Below, piece after piece: positions 34,281-42,511 of a stretch of 46,033 bases of DNA. This DNA comes from an uncultured Clostridia bacterium (lineage in GTDB: Bacteria; Bacillota; Clostridia; TANB77; CAG-508): positions 1 through 46,033 of the forward strand of contig CALXUT010000040.1 of assembly GCA_944391755.1 (NCBI GenBank), given 5' to 3'. The notes below the pieces were generated by a model, which was not told the origin of the DNA, did no database searches, and saw nothing but the letters and a program-made list of their open reading frames with translations. Position 1 is the first letter of the stretch. Every line of letters starts with the position of its first letter. Both the position numbers and the translations under genes were made by a program.

Positions 34281-35036
34281 ATGAAAAATGTACTAAAAGT
34301 AAAAGATATCTGTAAAACCTATCAAGCAAAAAACGGAGAAATTGAAGCACTAAAAAATATAAGTTTTGAAGTAAAAGATGGTGAATATGTAAGTATCATC
34401 GGACCAAGTGGTTGTGGAAAATCCACATTATTATCTATTATAGCAGGCCTAGAAAATAAAACATCTGGAGAAATCTACATAGATGGAAAAATAGGCTATA
34501 TGTTACAAAAAGACAATTTATTAGAATGGAGAACGATTTATAACAATGTTTTACTAGGTTTAGAAATACAAAAAAACAATACACAAGAAAATAAAGCATA
34601 TGTAATCGAATTACTAAAAAAATATGGATTATATGAATTTAAAGATAAATATCCAATGCAATTGTCAGGAGGAATGAGGCAAAGAGTAGCATTAATAAGA
34701 ACTCTTGCAATAAGACCTAACATTTTATTATTAGATGAAGCTTTTTCAGCATTAGATTATCAAACAAGATTAATGGTAACAGAAGACATCTATAAAATTT
34801 TAAAAAATGAAAATATTACTGCAATCATGGTAACGCATGATATTTCAGAAGCTATTAGTATGTCGGATAGAATTGTTGTATTATCCAAAAGACCAGCAAT
34901 TGTTAAAAACATACATGAAATTGACTTTGAAATGGAAAATCGAACACCTTTAAATTGTAGAGAAAAGCCAAAATTCAGTCAATATTTTAATTTAATGTGG
35001 AAGGAGCTGGAAGAACATGAAGAAAAAGAAAAATGA
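34281..35036 (+). CDS. NitT/TauT-type ABC importer ATPase
   Basis: A 251-residue ATPase. Walker A G-P-S-G-C-G-K-S-T, Q-loop M-L-Q-K-D-N-L-L-E-W-R, signature L-S-G-G-M-R-Q-R and Walker B I-L-L-L-D-E-A-F-S-A-L-D. The L-L-E-W-R motif is characteristic of the NitT/TauT/SsuB family that imports nitrate, taurine, sulfonates or thiamine precursors. ATG at 34281 has GGAGGGAT. A TATAAT lies at about 34249. First gene of a three-gene operon; it overlaps the permease by 20 bases. Confidence 0.92.
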   Translation: MKNVLKVKDICKTYQAKNGEIEALKNISFEVKDGEYVSIIGPSGCGKSTLLSIIAGLENKTSGEIYIDGKIGYMLQKDNLLEWRTIYNNVLLGLEIQKNNTQENKAYVIELLKKYGLYEFKDKYPMQLSGGMRQRVALIRTLAIRPNILLLDEAFSALDYQTRLMVTEDIYKILKNENITAIMVTHDISEAISMSDRIVVLSKRPAIVKNIHEIDFEMENRTPLNCREKPKFSQYFNLMWKELEEHEEKEK

Positions 35037-35820
35037 AATACTTTCAGAAGATAGAAAAAAGTATCTAAAAAAAGTTAAAATAAGAAAATTTGAAATTTTA
35101 GGAACACAAATATTTATATTAATTGCTTTTATTGCAGCATGGGAATTACTGGCACGAGCAGGAAAAATTGATAGTTTTATTACTAGCCAACCTTCCAGAA
35201 TTTTAGACACTTTTTTTAATTTATCTTCCAATAATTTGTTAGAACACTTAAAGATAACCTGTACAGAAACAATTATCGGTTTTTTATTAGGAACTACCTT
35301 AGGGTCTATTATTGCTATTATATTATGGTGGTCGCCTTTTATTTCAAAAGTTGCTGAACCATTTTTAGTAATATTAAATAGCCTTCCTAAAGTTGCATTA
35401 GGTCCTGTAATTATTATATGGGTAGGAGCTGGTATGCCTGCAATTATTGTTATGGCACTAGCAATTTCATTAATCGTTTCCGTTTTAGAAATTTTAAACG
35501 GATTTTTACACACAGATAGAGAAAAAATTAAGATGGCAAAAACTTTTAATGCAAGTAAAGTACAAATTCTTACCAAAATTGTAATACCTTCAAATATAGC
35601 TACTTTTTTTAATTCTTTAAAAGTAAATATAGGGCTTTCATTAGTTGGTGTTATTTCTGGAGAATTCCTTGTTTCTAAAGGAGGTCTAGGATATTTAATT
35701 GTATATGGTGGTCAGGTATTTCAATTAGATTTAGTAATGACAAGTGTTATTATACTTGCAATAGTTGCTGCTTTAATGTACGAAAGCATTGTTTTATTAG
35801 AAAAAAAGATAGTGAAATAG
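35017..35820 (+). CDS. NitT/TauT-type ABC importer permease
   Basis: A 267-residue permease with six predicted helices. The EAA loop facing the ATPase is visible as M-A-K-T-F-N-A-S-K-V-Q-I (about 168-180). RBS AAGGAG inside the end of the ATPase gene, so the two are translationally coupled. Confidence 0.9.
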   Translation: MKKKKNEILSEDRKKYLKKVKIRKFEILGTQIFILIAFIAAWELLARAGKIDSFITSQPSRILDTFFNLSSNNLLEHLKITCTETIIGFLLGTTLGSIIAIILWWSPFISKVAEPFLVILNSLPKVALGPVIIIWVGAGMPAIIVMALAISLIVSVLEILNGFLHTDREKIKMAKTFNASKVQILTKIVIPSNIATFFNSLKVNIGLSLVGVISGEFLVSKGGLGYLIVYGGQVFQLDLVMTSVIILAIVAALMYESIVLLEKKIVK

Positions 35821-35828
35821 GAGGAAAA

Positions 35829-36848
35829 ATGAAAAAAATAGTAATAAGTTTATTATGCATAATCGTTGTTGTTGGTGCTGCAGTTTTGGTTGTATATAAT
35901 TTAAATAACAACAATAATAATGAAACTGCAGACTTACAAACAATTCAATTAAATGAGGTTACAAGATCCGTTTTTTATGCACCTCAATATGTTGCCATTT
36001 CTAATGGATTTTTTGAAGAAGAAGGCCTTGAATTAGAAATTACAACAGGTCAAGGCGCTGATAAGGTTATGACTGCAATATTAGCAGGTCAAAGTGATAT
36101 AGGTTTATGTGGTCCAGAAGCTGCAATCTATGTCTATAATGAGGGAAGAGAGGACTATGTTGAAGTATTTGCTCAATTAACGCAAAAAGATGGTTCATTC
36201 TTAGTAAGCAAAAATCCAACAGATAATTTCTCATGGAAAGATTTAGTTGGCAAAACAGTTATCCCTGGAAGAAAAGGTGGCGTTCCATACATGACATTAG
36301 AATATGTATTAAAACAAAATGGAATCGATCCACAAAAGGATTTAGTATTGGATGATAGTATTCAATTTGACTTAATGGCTGGTGCTTTTGCTGGTGGTGA
36401 AGCTGAGTATGTTACACTATTTGAGCCAACCGCATCTATGACACAAGATGCAGGAAAAGGTTATATAGTAGCATCGGTCGGAGAAGCAGCAGGAGAAGTA
36501 CCTTATACAGCTTATTGCGCTAGCAAGAGTTATATAGAAGAAAATGCAGATATCATTGAAGGATTTACAAGAGCAGTATACAAAGGTGAACAATGGGTAA
36601 AAAATCACACAGCTAGAGAAGTTGCTGAAGCAATACAAGATTTCTTCCCAGATACAACAATAGAGTCATTAGAAAATTCTGTTCAAAAGTATAAAGATAT
36701 AGATGCTTGGAAAGAAGATCCAGTATTAAAAGAAGAATCTTTTGATAAACTACAAGAAATTATGTCAGAAGCTGGCGAATTAGATACAAAAGCACCATAT
36801 GATAAAGTTGTAAACAATACTTTTGCAGAAAAAGTAAAAGAGCAATAA
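35829..36848 (+). CDS. NMT1/THI5-like substrate-binding protein
   Basis: A 339-residue binding protein for the adjacent importer. Residues 4-26 form a hydrophobic signal or anchor (S-L-L-C-I-I-V-V-V-G-A-A-V-L). No clean lipobox follows, unusual for a Gram-positive binding protein, so it may stay as an uncleaved anchor; an N-rich spacer leads into the domain. The ligand domain has Y-A-P-Q-Y-V-A-I-S-N-G-F-F-E-E-E-G-L and G-x-x-D-I-G-L-C-G-P-E-A, typical of NMT1/SsuA-like proteins. Ligand unknown: thiamine precursor, sulfonate and others are possible. No riboswitch is seen upstream. Confidence 0.88.
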   Translation: MKKIVISLLCIIVVVGAAVLVVYNLNNNNNNETADLQTIQLNEVTRSVFYAPQYVAISNGFFEEEGLELEITTGQGADKVMTAILAGQSDIGLCGPEAAIYVYNEGREDYVEVFAQLTQKDGSFLVSKNPTDNFSWKDLVGKTVIPGRKGGVPYMTLEYVLKQNGIDPQKDLVLDDSIQFDLMAGAFAGGEAEYVTLFEPTASMTQDAGKGYIVASVGEAAGEVPYTAYCASKSYIEENADIIEGFTRAVYKGEQWVKNHTAREVAEAIQDFFPDTTIESLENSVQKYKDIDAWKEDPVLKEESFDKLQEIMSEAGELDTKAPYDKVVNNTFAEKVKEQ

Positions 36849-36868
36849 AAATATTTTCAAAAAATGTA

Positions 36869-36926
36869 TAGACAGATTCCAAAATCTGTATTATAATATC
36901 ATCTAGTATTGAATACTAGATGATAT
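36869..36926 (+). promoter_or_regulatory. Promoter with perfect 31-base palindrome at the start site
   Basis: TAGACA (36869-36874) and TATAAT (36892-36897) are 17 apart. The palindrome at 36896-36926 has two perfect 15-base arms around one G; the left arm is ATATCATCTAGTATT. It starts at the end of the -10 and covers the expected start site, so it may be a repressor operator or a 5' hairpin of the mRNA. Confidence 0.75.
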
Positions 36927-36949
36927 TTCTAAAGAAAAGGAGACAAGTT

Positions 36950-37624
36950 ATGAAAAGAACGAAATTATCAGATAGAATATTACCTACTTACACCAAAGGA
37001 GAAGAAATCTTTAATATGGTTTCACATATAGTTGGAGGAGTAGCAGGAATTGTAACAATTGTATTAAGTAGCATTTTTGGTGCTATCAGACATAATCCAT
37101 ATGGAATTATAAGTGGTATCATCTTTGGTGTTTCTATGATATTTTTATATACTATGTCAAGTATCTATCATGGATTAAGTTCAAAATTAAAATCTAAAAA
37201 AGTTTTTCAAATCCTTGACCATTGTGCTATATTTGTATTAATTGCTGGTTCATACACGCCATTTGCATTGTGCACATTAAGAGAATATTCTCCAGCTTTA
37301 GGTTGGACAATCTTTGGTGTTATATGGGGATTTGCAGCTTTAGGAATTGCATTAAATTCGGTAGATTTAAAAAAATATAAATTATTTTCTATGATTTGTT
37401 ATTTAGCAATGGGATGGTGTATTGTTGTAAAAATTAATATTTTACCTGCACTTTTAGGCATGCCTGGATTTATACTATTGCTATTAGGAGGAGTTATTTA
37501 TACAATAGGAGCTATTTTATATGGAGTTGGAAAAAAACATAAATATGTGCATTCTGTATTTCACATATGTGTGTTTTTAGGTAATTTATTACACATGCTA
37601 TGTGTATTGATGTATGTCATATAA
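36950..37624 (+). CDS. Hemolysin III / PAQR-family membrane protein
   Basis: A 224-residue protein with seven membrane helices. Zinc-site residues of the PAQR superfamily are visible: S-x3-H in S-S-I-Y-H-G, D in I-L-D-H-C-A, and H-x3-H late in H-S-V-F-H and the following L-L-H. The HlyIII name is historical; members are probably lipid amide/ester hydrolases. ATG at 36950 follows AAAGGAGAC. Stands alone between a palindromic promoter and a terminator. Confidence 0.9.
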   Translation: MKRTKLSDRILPTYTKGEEIFNMVSHIVGGVAGIVTIVLSSIFGAIRHNPYGIISGIIFGVSMIFLYTMSSIYHGLSSKLKSKKVFQILDHCAIFVLIAGSYTPFALCTLREYSPALGWTIFGVIWGFAALGIALNSVDLKKYKLFSMICYLAMGWCIVVKINILPALLGMPGFILLLLGGVIYTIGAILYGVGKKHKYVHSVFHICVFLGNLLHMLCVLMYVI

Positions 37625-37628
37625 AAAG

Positions 37629-37675
37629 AATAGAGATAATAAATAAAATTCTTATTTATTATCTCTATTTTTCTG
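37629..37675. terminator. Bidirectional terminator between convergent genes
   Basis: AATAGAGATAATAAATAA and its exact complement (18-base arms), five-base loop, T-run on the plus side and A/T-rich on the other. It serves the hemolysin III gene and the minus-strand gene at 37688. Confidence 0.85.
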
Positions 37676-37687
37676 AAAATTCATGTT

Positions 37688-38044
37688 TTAAGCCTCAATC
37701 ACACTATCAAAATCACCAATCAAATGCCAATGACGATTTTTTAGTAAAATAGCTCTCTTCTTTCCAAGTCTTTGCATAGTTGAAAGCAAGTTCTTTTCTT
37801 CTTTAAAAACACTTTGAATTTGTTCAAAGGAATATTCTTTTCCAATATAAGTAGTATCTGATATATTTATCATTTTACCCATAAGGATTATACCATTTTT
37901 ATTTCTCATATCGCAATCAAAAAAGAAATAGCCAATAGCATTTTGAGGTAATTCACATAATCGAAACTTCCTTTCTGGTAATTCTCTACAAATTTCTCCT
38001 AATGGCGAACGAAAATACAGAAAACCAATATAATGTTTTAACAT
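37688..38044 (-). CDS. Hypothetical small protein
   Basis: A 118-residue protein of unknown family. It starts M-L-K-H-Y-I-G-F-L-Y-F and is a mixed alpha/beta, cysteine-poor protein with G-K-K-R-A-I-L-L-K-N-R-H-W-H-L-I-G-D-F-D near the end. No membrane helix or motif. ATG at 38044 has AAAGGAGAG on the minus strand; an ATG seven codons earlier is less favoured. It has its own promoter (TTGATT, 17 bases, TATAAT at 38128-38100), divergent from the flavodiiron gene promoter. Confidence 0.65.
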   Translation of the reverse strand: MLKHYIGFLYFRSPLGEICRELPERKFRLCELPQNAIGYFFFDCDMRNKNGIILMGKMINISDTTYIGKEYSFEQIQSVFKEEKNLLSTMQRLGKKRAILLKNRHWHLIGDFDSVIEA

Positions 38045-38099
38045 GTTTTTTCTCTCCTTTTGCAATACGCAAAGTTGATTTTAAATAATAATTGTTTGA

Positions 38100-38128
38100 A
38101 TTATATACTAATTTTACATAAAAATCAA
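38100..38128 (-). promoter_or_regulatory. Minus-strand promoter of the hypothetical gene
   Basis: TTGATT (38128-38123), 17 bases, TATAAT (38105-38100) on the minus strand. Confidence 0.65.
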
Positions 38129-38136
38129 TCATATTC

Positions 38137-38165
38137 TTGACAATATTGTAAATATTAAATAAAAT
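38137..38165 (+). promoter_or_regulatory. Promoter of the flavodiiron gene
   Basis: TTGACA, 17 bases, TAAAAT. Divergent from the promoter at 38100-38128; the two -35 boxes are only 8 bases apart. Confidence 0.7.
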
Positions 38166-38186
38166 AACAGGGAAAAGGAGGATATT

Positions 38187-39350
38187 ATGAAAAATAATAA
38201 AATAACAGATTCCATCATATATGTGGGTGTTGATGATAAGGAAATGGATTTATTTGAAAATCAATATCATACACCTAATGGAATTTCCTATAATTCTTAC
38301 ATGATTTTAGATGATAAAATAGCCATTATGGATACAGTAGATGCAAGGAAAACAGACGAATGGATGAAGAATATAGAAAATGTATTAGGAGAAAAACAAC
38401 CGGACTTTTTAGTTGTTTCTCATATGGAATCAGACCATTCTGATAATATTGCAAATTTAGTAAATAAATATCCAAATATGAAAGTAGTAGGAAATGCTCA
38501 AATATTTAGAATGATCAATCAATTTTTTAATTTAGAATTAGGAGACAGAGCTATTATCGTAAAAGAAGGAGATACACTAAATTTAGGGAATCATACACTA
38601 CAATTTATCATGGCTCCAATGGTTCACTGGCCAGAAGTTATGATGTCTTATGAACAAACAGAAAAAATTTTATTTAGTGCTGATGGATTCGGAAAATTCG
38701 GAACATTAGATACAAATGAAGATTGGACTTGTGAAGCAAGAAGATATTATTTTAATATCGTTGGAAAATATGGTGCAAATGTACAAGCACTATTAAAAAA
38801 AGCTTCTAACTTAGATATAAAAATCATATGTCCACTACATGGTCCAATACTTGATAAAGATTTAGCATTTTATATTAACAAATATAATATTTGGAGCAGT
38901 TATACACCTGAAGATGACGGAGTTCTTATTGCATATGCTTCTATTCATGGGAATACAGAAAGAGCTGCCAAAAAAATGGCAGAAATTTTAAAGCAAAAAG
39001 GTGCTAAAAAAGTTGTTTTAGCTGATTTAGCAAGAGACGATATGGCAGAAGCTATTGAAGATGCTTTTCGATATGATAAAATAGTAGTTGCATCCTCAAC
39101 TTATAATATGGAAATATTTCCTTGTATGCATCATTTTCTACTACATTTACTTGGCAAAAACTATCAAAATAGGAGAGTGGGAATTATAGAAAATGGTTCT
39201 TGGGCACCTAATTCTGGAAAGTTAATGAAAGAGCTATTTGAAAAAATGAAAGATATATCTATTTGTGATACAATGGTAACTATTAAATCTGCAATGAAAG
39301 CTGATAATATTGAACAAATGGAAAAATTGGCAGAGGAAATATTAGGATAA
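38187..39350 (+). CDS. A-type flavodiiron protein (oxygen/NO reductase)
   Basis: A 387-residue enzyme that reduces O2 to water or NO to N2O, protecting anaerobes. The beta-lactamase-like diiron domain has H79, E81, D83 and H84 in H-M-E-S-D-H, H148 in M-V-H-W, D167 and H219. The C-terminal flavodoxin domain (about 250-387) binds FMN with Y-A-S-I-H-G-N-T-E and A-S-S-T-Y-N motifs. No rubredoxin domain is fused. RBS AAAGGAGG. Stands alone with its own promoter and a terminator. Confidence 0.95.
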   Translation: MKNNKITDSIIYVGVDDKEMDLFENQYHTPNGISYNSYMILDDKIAIMDTVDARKTDEWMKNIENVLGEKQPDFLVVSHMESDHSDNIANLVNKYPNMKVVGNAQIFRMINQFFNLELGDRAIIVKEGDTLNLGNHTLQFIMAPMVHWPEVMMSYEQTEKILFSADGFGKFGTLDTNEDWTCEARRYYFNIVGKYGANVQALLKKASNLDIKIICPLHGPILDKDLAFYINKYNIWSSYTPEDDGVLIAYASIHGNTERAAKKMAEILKQKGAKKVVLADLARDDMAEAIEDAFRYDKIVVASSTYNMEIFPCMHHFLLHLLGKNYQNRRVGIIENGSWAPNSGKLMKELFEKMKDISICDTMVTIKSAMKADNIEQMEKLAEEILG

Positions 39351-39376
39351 AAATGGTGATAAACTAAAATTATAAA

Positions 39377-39410
39377 TAAAAAAGAGCAACTTATTGTTGT
39401 TCTTTTTTCG
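39377..39410 (+). terminator. Terminator after the flavodiiron gene
   Basis: AAAAAAGAGCAAC and GTTGTTCTTTTTT with a five-base loop; one G-T pair. Confidence 0.85.
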
Positions 39411-39438
39411 ACAAATATCCTTTTATATTCATATGATA
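39411..39438 (+). promoter_or_regulatory. σK-like promoter of dpaB
   Basis: AC at 39411-39412 and CATATGATA at 39430-39438 with 17 bases between. This fits the σK pattern (AC, 16-17 bases, CATAnnnTA) used by late mother-cell genes. No σA-type promoter is seen in this short gap. Confidence 0.55.
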
Positions 39439-39469
39439 TATAAAGACCTAAGAAAGGAGGATTATATAT

Positions 39470-40042
39470 GTGAGTTTAGAGGGAAAAACAATTGGAATTT
39501 TAATTACAAACTCTTTTTATAATTTTAAAATCATGATAAAAGAGCTTAAAAAATTTATAGATCAAAATGCAAATATTATTCTTTTTATAGAAGAATCTTT
39601 TTACAATACTTTCAAAGAAGATGATTTTATAAAAGAAGTTAAACATATAACAAAAAATGAGAGTATTCATTCTCTTCAAGAATGGGATAGCTCAGGATTT
39701 AAAAATGGTATAGATGTACTTATCGTATTACCTTCAACAAGTAATACGATTGCAAAACTTGCAAATGATATTACAGACGATTTTGAAACAATGATAATAC
39801 ATCATAGTTTAAAATTAGAAAAACCAATTGTATTAGCAATTTCATGTGATGATGGTCTTTCATCAGGAGCAGAAAATTTAGGTAAATTATTTAACATACG
39901 AAATTATTACTTTGTACCATTTAAACAAACGAATCCAATAACAAGACCACGAGCGATCACTTTTGATTCATCCTATTTGTATAAAACAATTATATGTGCA
40001 TTAAACAAAGAACAAATTCAACCAATATTATTAAGCATATGA
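39470..40042 (+). CDS. dpaB: Dipicolinate synthase subunit B (flavoprotein)
   Basis: A 190-residue protein resembling the DpaB/SpoVFB flavoprotein subunit that makes dipicolinic acid for the spore core. It begins M-S-L-E-G-K-T-I-G-I, has V-L-P-S-T-S-N-T-I-A-K-L-A-N-D-I-T-D in the middle, then P-I-V-L-A-I-S-C-D-D and N-Y-Y-F-V-P-F-K-Q-T-N-P-I-T-R-P, all close to the family pattern. Starts with GTG, nine bases after AAAGGAGG; the overlapping ATG two bases earlier gives an immediate stop. DpaA is not in the window, so dpaB stands alone. The σK-like promoter fits sporulation. Confidence 0.8.
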   Translation: MSLEGKTIGILITNSFYNFKIMIKELKKFIDQNANIILFIEESFYNTFKEDDFIKEVKHITKNESIHSLQEWDSSGFKNGIDVLIVLPSTSNTIAKLANDITDDFETMIIHHSLKLEKPIVLAISCDDGLSSGAENLGKLFNIRNYYFVPFKQTNPITRPRAITFDSSYLYKTIICALNKEQIQPILLSI

Positions 40043-40074
40043 GATCACTTATATTTTGTAAGTAAAATAAAGAA

Positions 40075-40095
40075 TAGGGAGGATACACCTCCCTA
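40075..40095. terminator. Hairpin between convergent genes
   Basis: TAGGGAGG and CCTCCCTA are perfect eight-base arms around ATACA. T-runs are poor on the plus side; on the minus strand TTCTTTATTTT follows. Probably a terminator, mainly for the minus-strand gene. Confidence 0.55.
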
Positions 40096-40114
40096 AATCT
40101 CATATATATTGCAT

Positions 40115-40618
40115 TTATTGTTCACTTCTATACTTAAATAAACATTTTTTCTTTATAAAATTTGAAAATTCTTCAGCAGTACCGATTTCAAACCCTTTTT
40201 TACTTACAAGAGCAGCATGGTCCTCATCTATGTATAAGTAAAAGTAATCTTTTGTTTCAAAAACTCTGTGTAACTTAAAATAGTATATTGTCTTTTTATT
40301 TAAAATAAAATAATTCTTATAAAAAGAGAATACAAATCCTAATTGTTTGTTATTTTTATATTCTTCTTGTTGTTTTTGTGCTCTTCTATGTGGTAAATAT
40401 ATTCTCCATCCCAAGAATAAAATGAAAAGTCCCATAAATAATAAAATTAATAATATATCTCTACTTTGTATATTGAGAATGATACAATATATTAATAATA
40501 TGGACATAATAATGGTATATGCGTTTTGTGAAAAACTATATTTATTTGTATGAAATTCCGTAAACTCTTTATAATTATTAGCATTATATTTTGTTATATT
40601 TTTAAATAATGGTTTCAT
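40115..40618 (-). CDS. YcxB-like membrane protein
   Basis: A 167-residue protein with two membrane helices (about 32-50 and 53-72) and a soluble C-terminal domain. The C-terminal sequence Y-F-K-L-H-R-V-F-E-T-K-D-Y-F-Y-L-Y and A-L-V-S-K-K-G-F-E-I-G follows the YcxB-like pattern, a family of unknown function. RBS GAAAGGAA on the minus strand. It lies next to the recombinase gene, also on the minus strand. Confidence 0.65.
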   Translation of the reverse strand: MKPLFKNITKYNANNYKEFTEFHTNKYSFSQNAYTIIMSILLIYCIILNIQSRDILLILLFMGLFILFLGWRIYLPHRRAQKQQEEYKNNKQLGFVFSFYKNYFILNKKTIYYFKLHRVFETKDYFYLYIDEDHAALVSKKGFEIGTAEEFSNFIKKKCLFKYRSEQ

Positions 40619-40676
40619 ATATATTCCTTTCGAAAGTGTATTTAAAATTTGTTTTACTTACTAAGTTCGTTATAAA

Positions 40677-41663
40677 TTATAAGTTTGCTAGTGGATTGCT
40701 TTCAACTGCATTTCTAACTTGATCATTACTTACATGTGTATATATTTCTGTAGTAGATATACTTTGATGACCTAAAAGTTCTTGTAATGCTCTAATATCA
40801 ACTTCTCCGTATTGATACATAAGAGTTGCAGCTGTATGTCTTAACTTATGCACAGACAGGTTTTTTGAATCTAATCCTGCTGCTTTTAGTTCTTTATTGA
40901 TAATAGCTTGTACAGTGCGATTACTAATTCTTTGTTTTTGTTCACTTAAAAATAGAGCTTTATCTGAATTTTTTGAATCTTTTTTTACTAAATTTTGAGG
41001 TGGGCGAGATGATAGGTAATCATATATTGCTTTCATACAAGCTCTATTTAAATAAACTGTCCTTTCTTTATTTCCTTTACCAATAACCGTTAATTTACAT
41101 TCGTCAAAATCAATATCATTGATATTAATACCAACTAATTCTGATAATCTCATTCCACAATTTAAAAATAGGGTAGTGATTGCAAAATCTCTTTTCGCAT
41201 TACGATTATCTTCATGACTTGCAACAGATAGTAATTTTTTACTATCTTCTAAAGATAAATATTTTGGCATTCTTTTTTCTAATTTAGGAGTTTCTAAATT
41301 TTGAGCAGGATTTATTTCTAATAAATTTGCTTTTTGAGTTAAATATTTAAAAAATATTCTAATAGTAGAAATTTTTCTAGCTCTTGTTGTAGCTTTGCTT
41401 CTATTATCAACGGCTAAATGTGATACATAAGCATGTATGTCATCAAGCGTTATTTTCTTTAAATCATTAATTGTAAATGATGTTATATCAATTTCGTCAT
41501 AAACTGTCTTATTTGTCAATTTAAAGCGAATCATCATGAATTTTAAAAAGTTTGCAAGGTCATAATTATATTCTTTTACTGAATTTGGTGATTTGTTTAA
41601 TATAGTTATGGAATAATCTAAAAAAGCATTTAAATAATCTGGATTTTTTTCTTTTGGTATCAT
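40677..41663 (-). CDS. Tyrosine recombinase (XerC/XerD-like)
   Basis: A 328-residue site-specific recombinase. The SAM-like N-terminal DNA-binding domain is at about 10-115. The catalytic residues are intact: R172 in C-G-M-R-L-S-E, K196 in G-K-G, H272 and R275 in V-H-K-L-R-H-T, H299 in L-G-H-Q-S and the nucleophile Y308 in E-I-Y-T-H. It is a complete XerD-like enzyme. ATG at 41663 has GGAGT at eight bases; a GTG six bases upstream is less likely. Whether it is the chromosomal dimer-resolution enzyme or belongs to a mobile element is open. No att sites could be seen. Confidence 0.92.
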   Translation of the reverse strand: MIPKEKNPDYLNAFLDYSITILNKSPNSVKEYNYDLANFLKFMMIRFKLTNKTVYDEIDITSFTINDLKKITLDDIHAYVSHLAVDNRSKATTRARKISTIRIFFKYLTQKANLLEINPAQNLETPKLEKRMPKYLSLEDSKKLLSVASHEDNRNAKRDFAITTLFLNCGMRLSELVGININDIDFDECKLTVIGKGNKERTVYLNRACMKAIYDYLSSRPPQNLVKKDSKNSDKALFLSEQKQRISNRTVQAIINKELKAAGLDSKNLSVHKLRHTAATLMYQYGEVDIRALQELLGHQSISTTEIYTHVSNDQVRNAVESNPLANL

Positions 41664-41861
41664 ATTCACTCACTCCATTAAAATTATTATGGATATCATA
41701 TCACTTTTGTCGAAAAAAATAAAGAGGTTGCTCAAAATATTCATATAAACATTTGATTTAATATCTTAGTAAAAGTTTGCAATTAAATTGTAATTTTTAT
41801 AGACTTTTTTTCAGAAGTGTTATAGAATCATTAATATAAGAGGTAAAAAGTAGGTGAAAAA

Positions 41862-42413
41862 ATGAATCTAAAAAAAATAATAAAAAACGTAGCTATATCA
41901 ATTATGATAGGTATTTTATTGGGAACAATTGCAGAATTTGCTTTAATTTTAGATATTCGTTGGTTAATAAAAATAACACAATCTTTTTTGTTTTGGGGTA
42001 TCATCATGTGTGTAAGTGCTTTAATGGCAAAAAAATATATATTCGCATTAATGAATCCTATTATTATAATGACATTGATGAATAGTACATATTACATCAT
42101 TCGCTTTTTGAAATCAGGCTACACAAATACCGAAAGTTGGGAAATGTTTGTTTTAACAGGTATAGCTGGTTCACTTTATTTAGGAACAATTATCTATATG
42201 ATAAAGGAAAGATTTATTAAACATAATTCACATATTTCGATACAAGTATATACTTTTATTTGTATGACAATTTGTATGATTGCTTTTAAAACTTATTGTT
42301 CTTTTAATTACATTTTTAATAATTTATTTTACGCCATTGATATAGGAGTCATTATTGGATTTGCGATTAGTCTTATATTGCATAAATTTCATGGATATTT
42401 TAAAAAAACTTAA
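41862..42413 (+). CDS. Hypothetical multi-helix membrane protein
   Basis: A 183-residue protein with five or six membrane helices (about 8-30, 35-58, 60-80, 95-115, 125-147, 155-175). No motif is recognised. RBS AGTAGGTGA. It is the first gene after the recombinase and precedes the TIR gene by 98 bases; they have separate promoters, so a link is not shown. Confidence 0.65.
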   Translation: MNLKKIIKNVAISIMIGILLGTIAEFALILDIRWLIKITQSFLFWGIIMCVSALMAKKYIFALMNPIIIMTLMNSTYYIIRFLKSGYTNTESWEMFVLTGIAGSLYLGTIIYMIKERFIKHNSHISIQVYTFICMTICMIAFKTYCSFNYIFNNLFYAIDIGVIIGFAISLILHKFHGYFKKT

Positions 42414-42445
42414 ATTCTATTACATATCACAACATTACATAAAAT

Positions 42446-42474
42446 TTGTAATATTTTGTATTTTATGATATTAT
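42446..42474 (+). promoter_or_regulatory. Promoter of the TIR gene
   Basis: TTGTAA, 17 bases, TATTAT. The upstream ATTACA and TGTAAT (42434-42452) form an inverted repeat overlapping the -35. Confidence 0.6.
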
Positions 42475-42511
42475 ATCGACATAAATTTTAAATTTTTTGG
42501 AGGAGGTTCAT

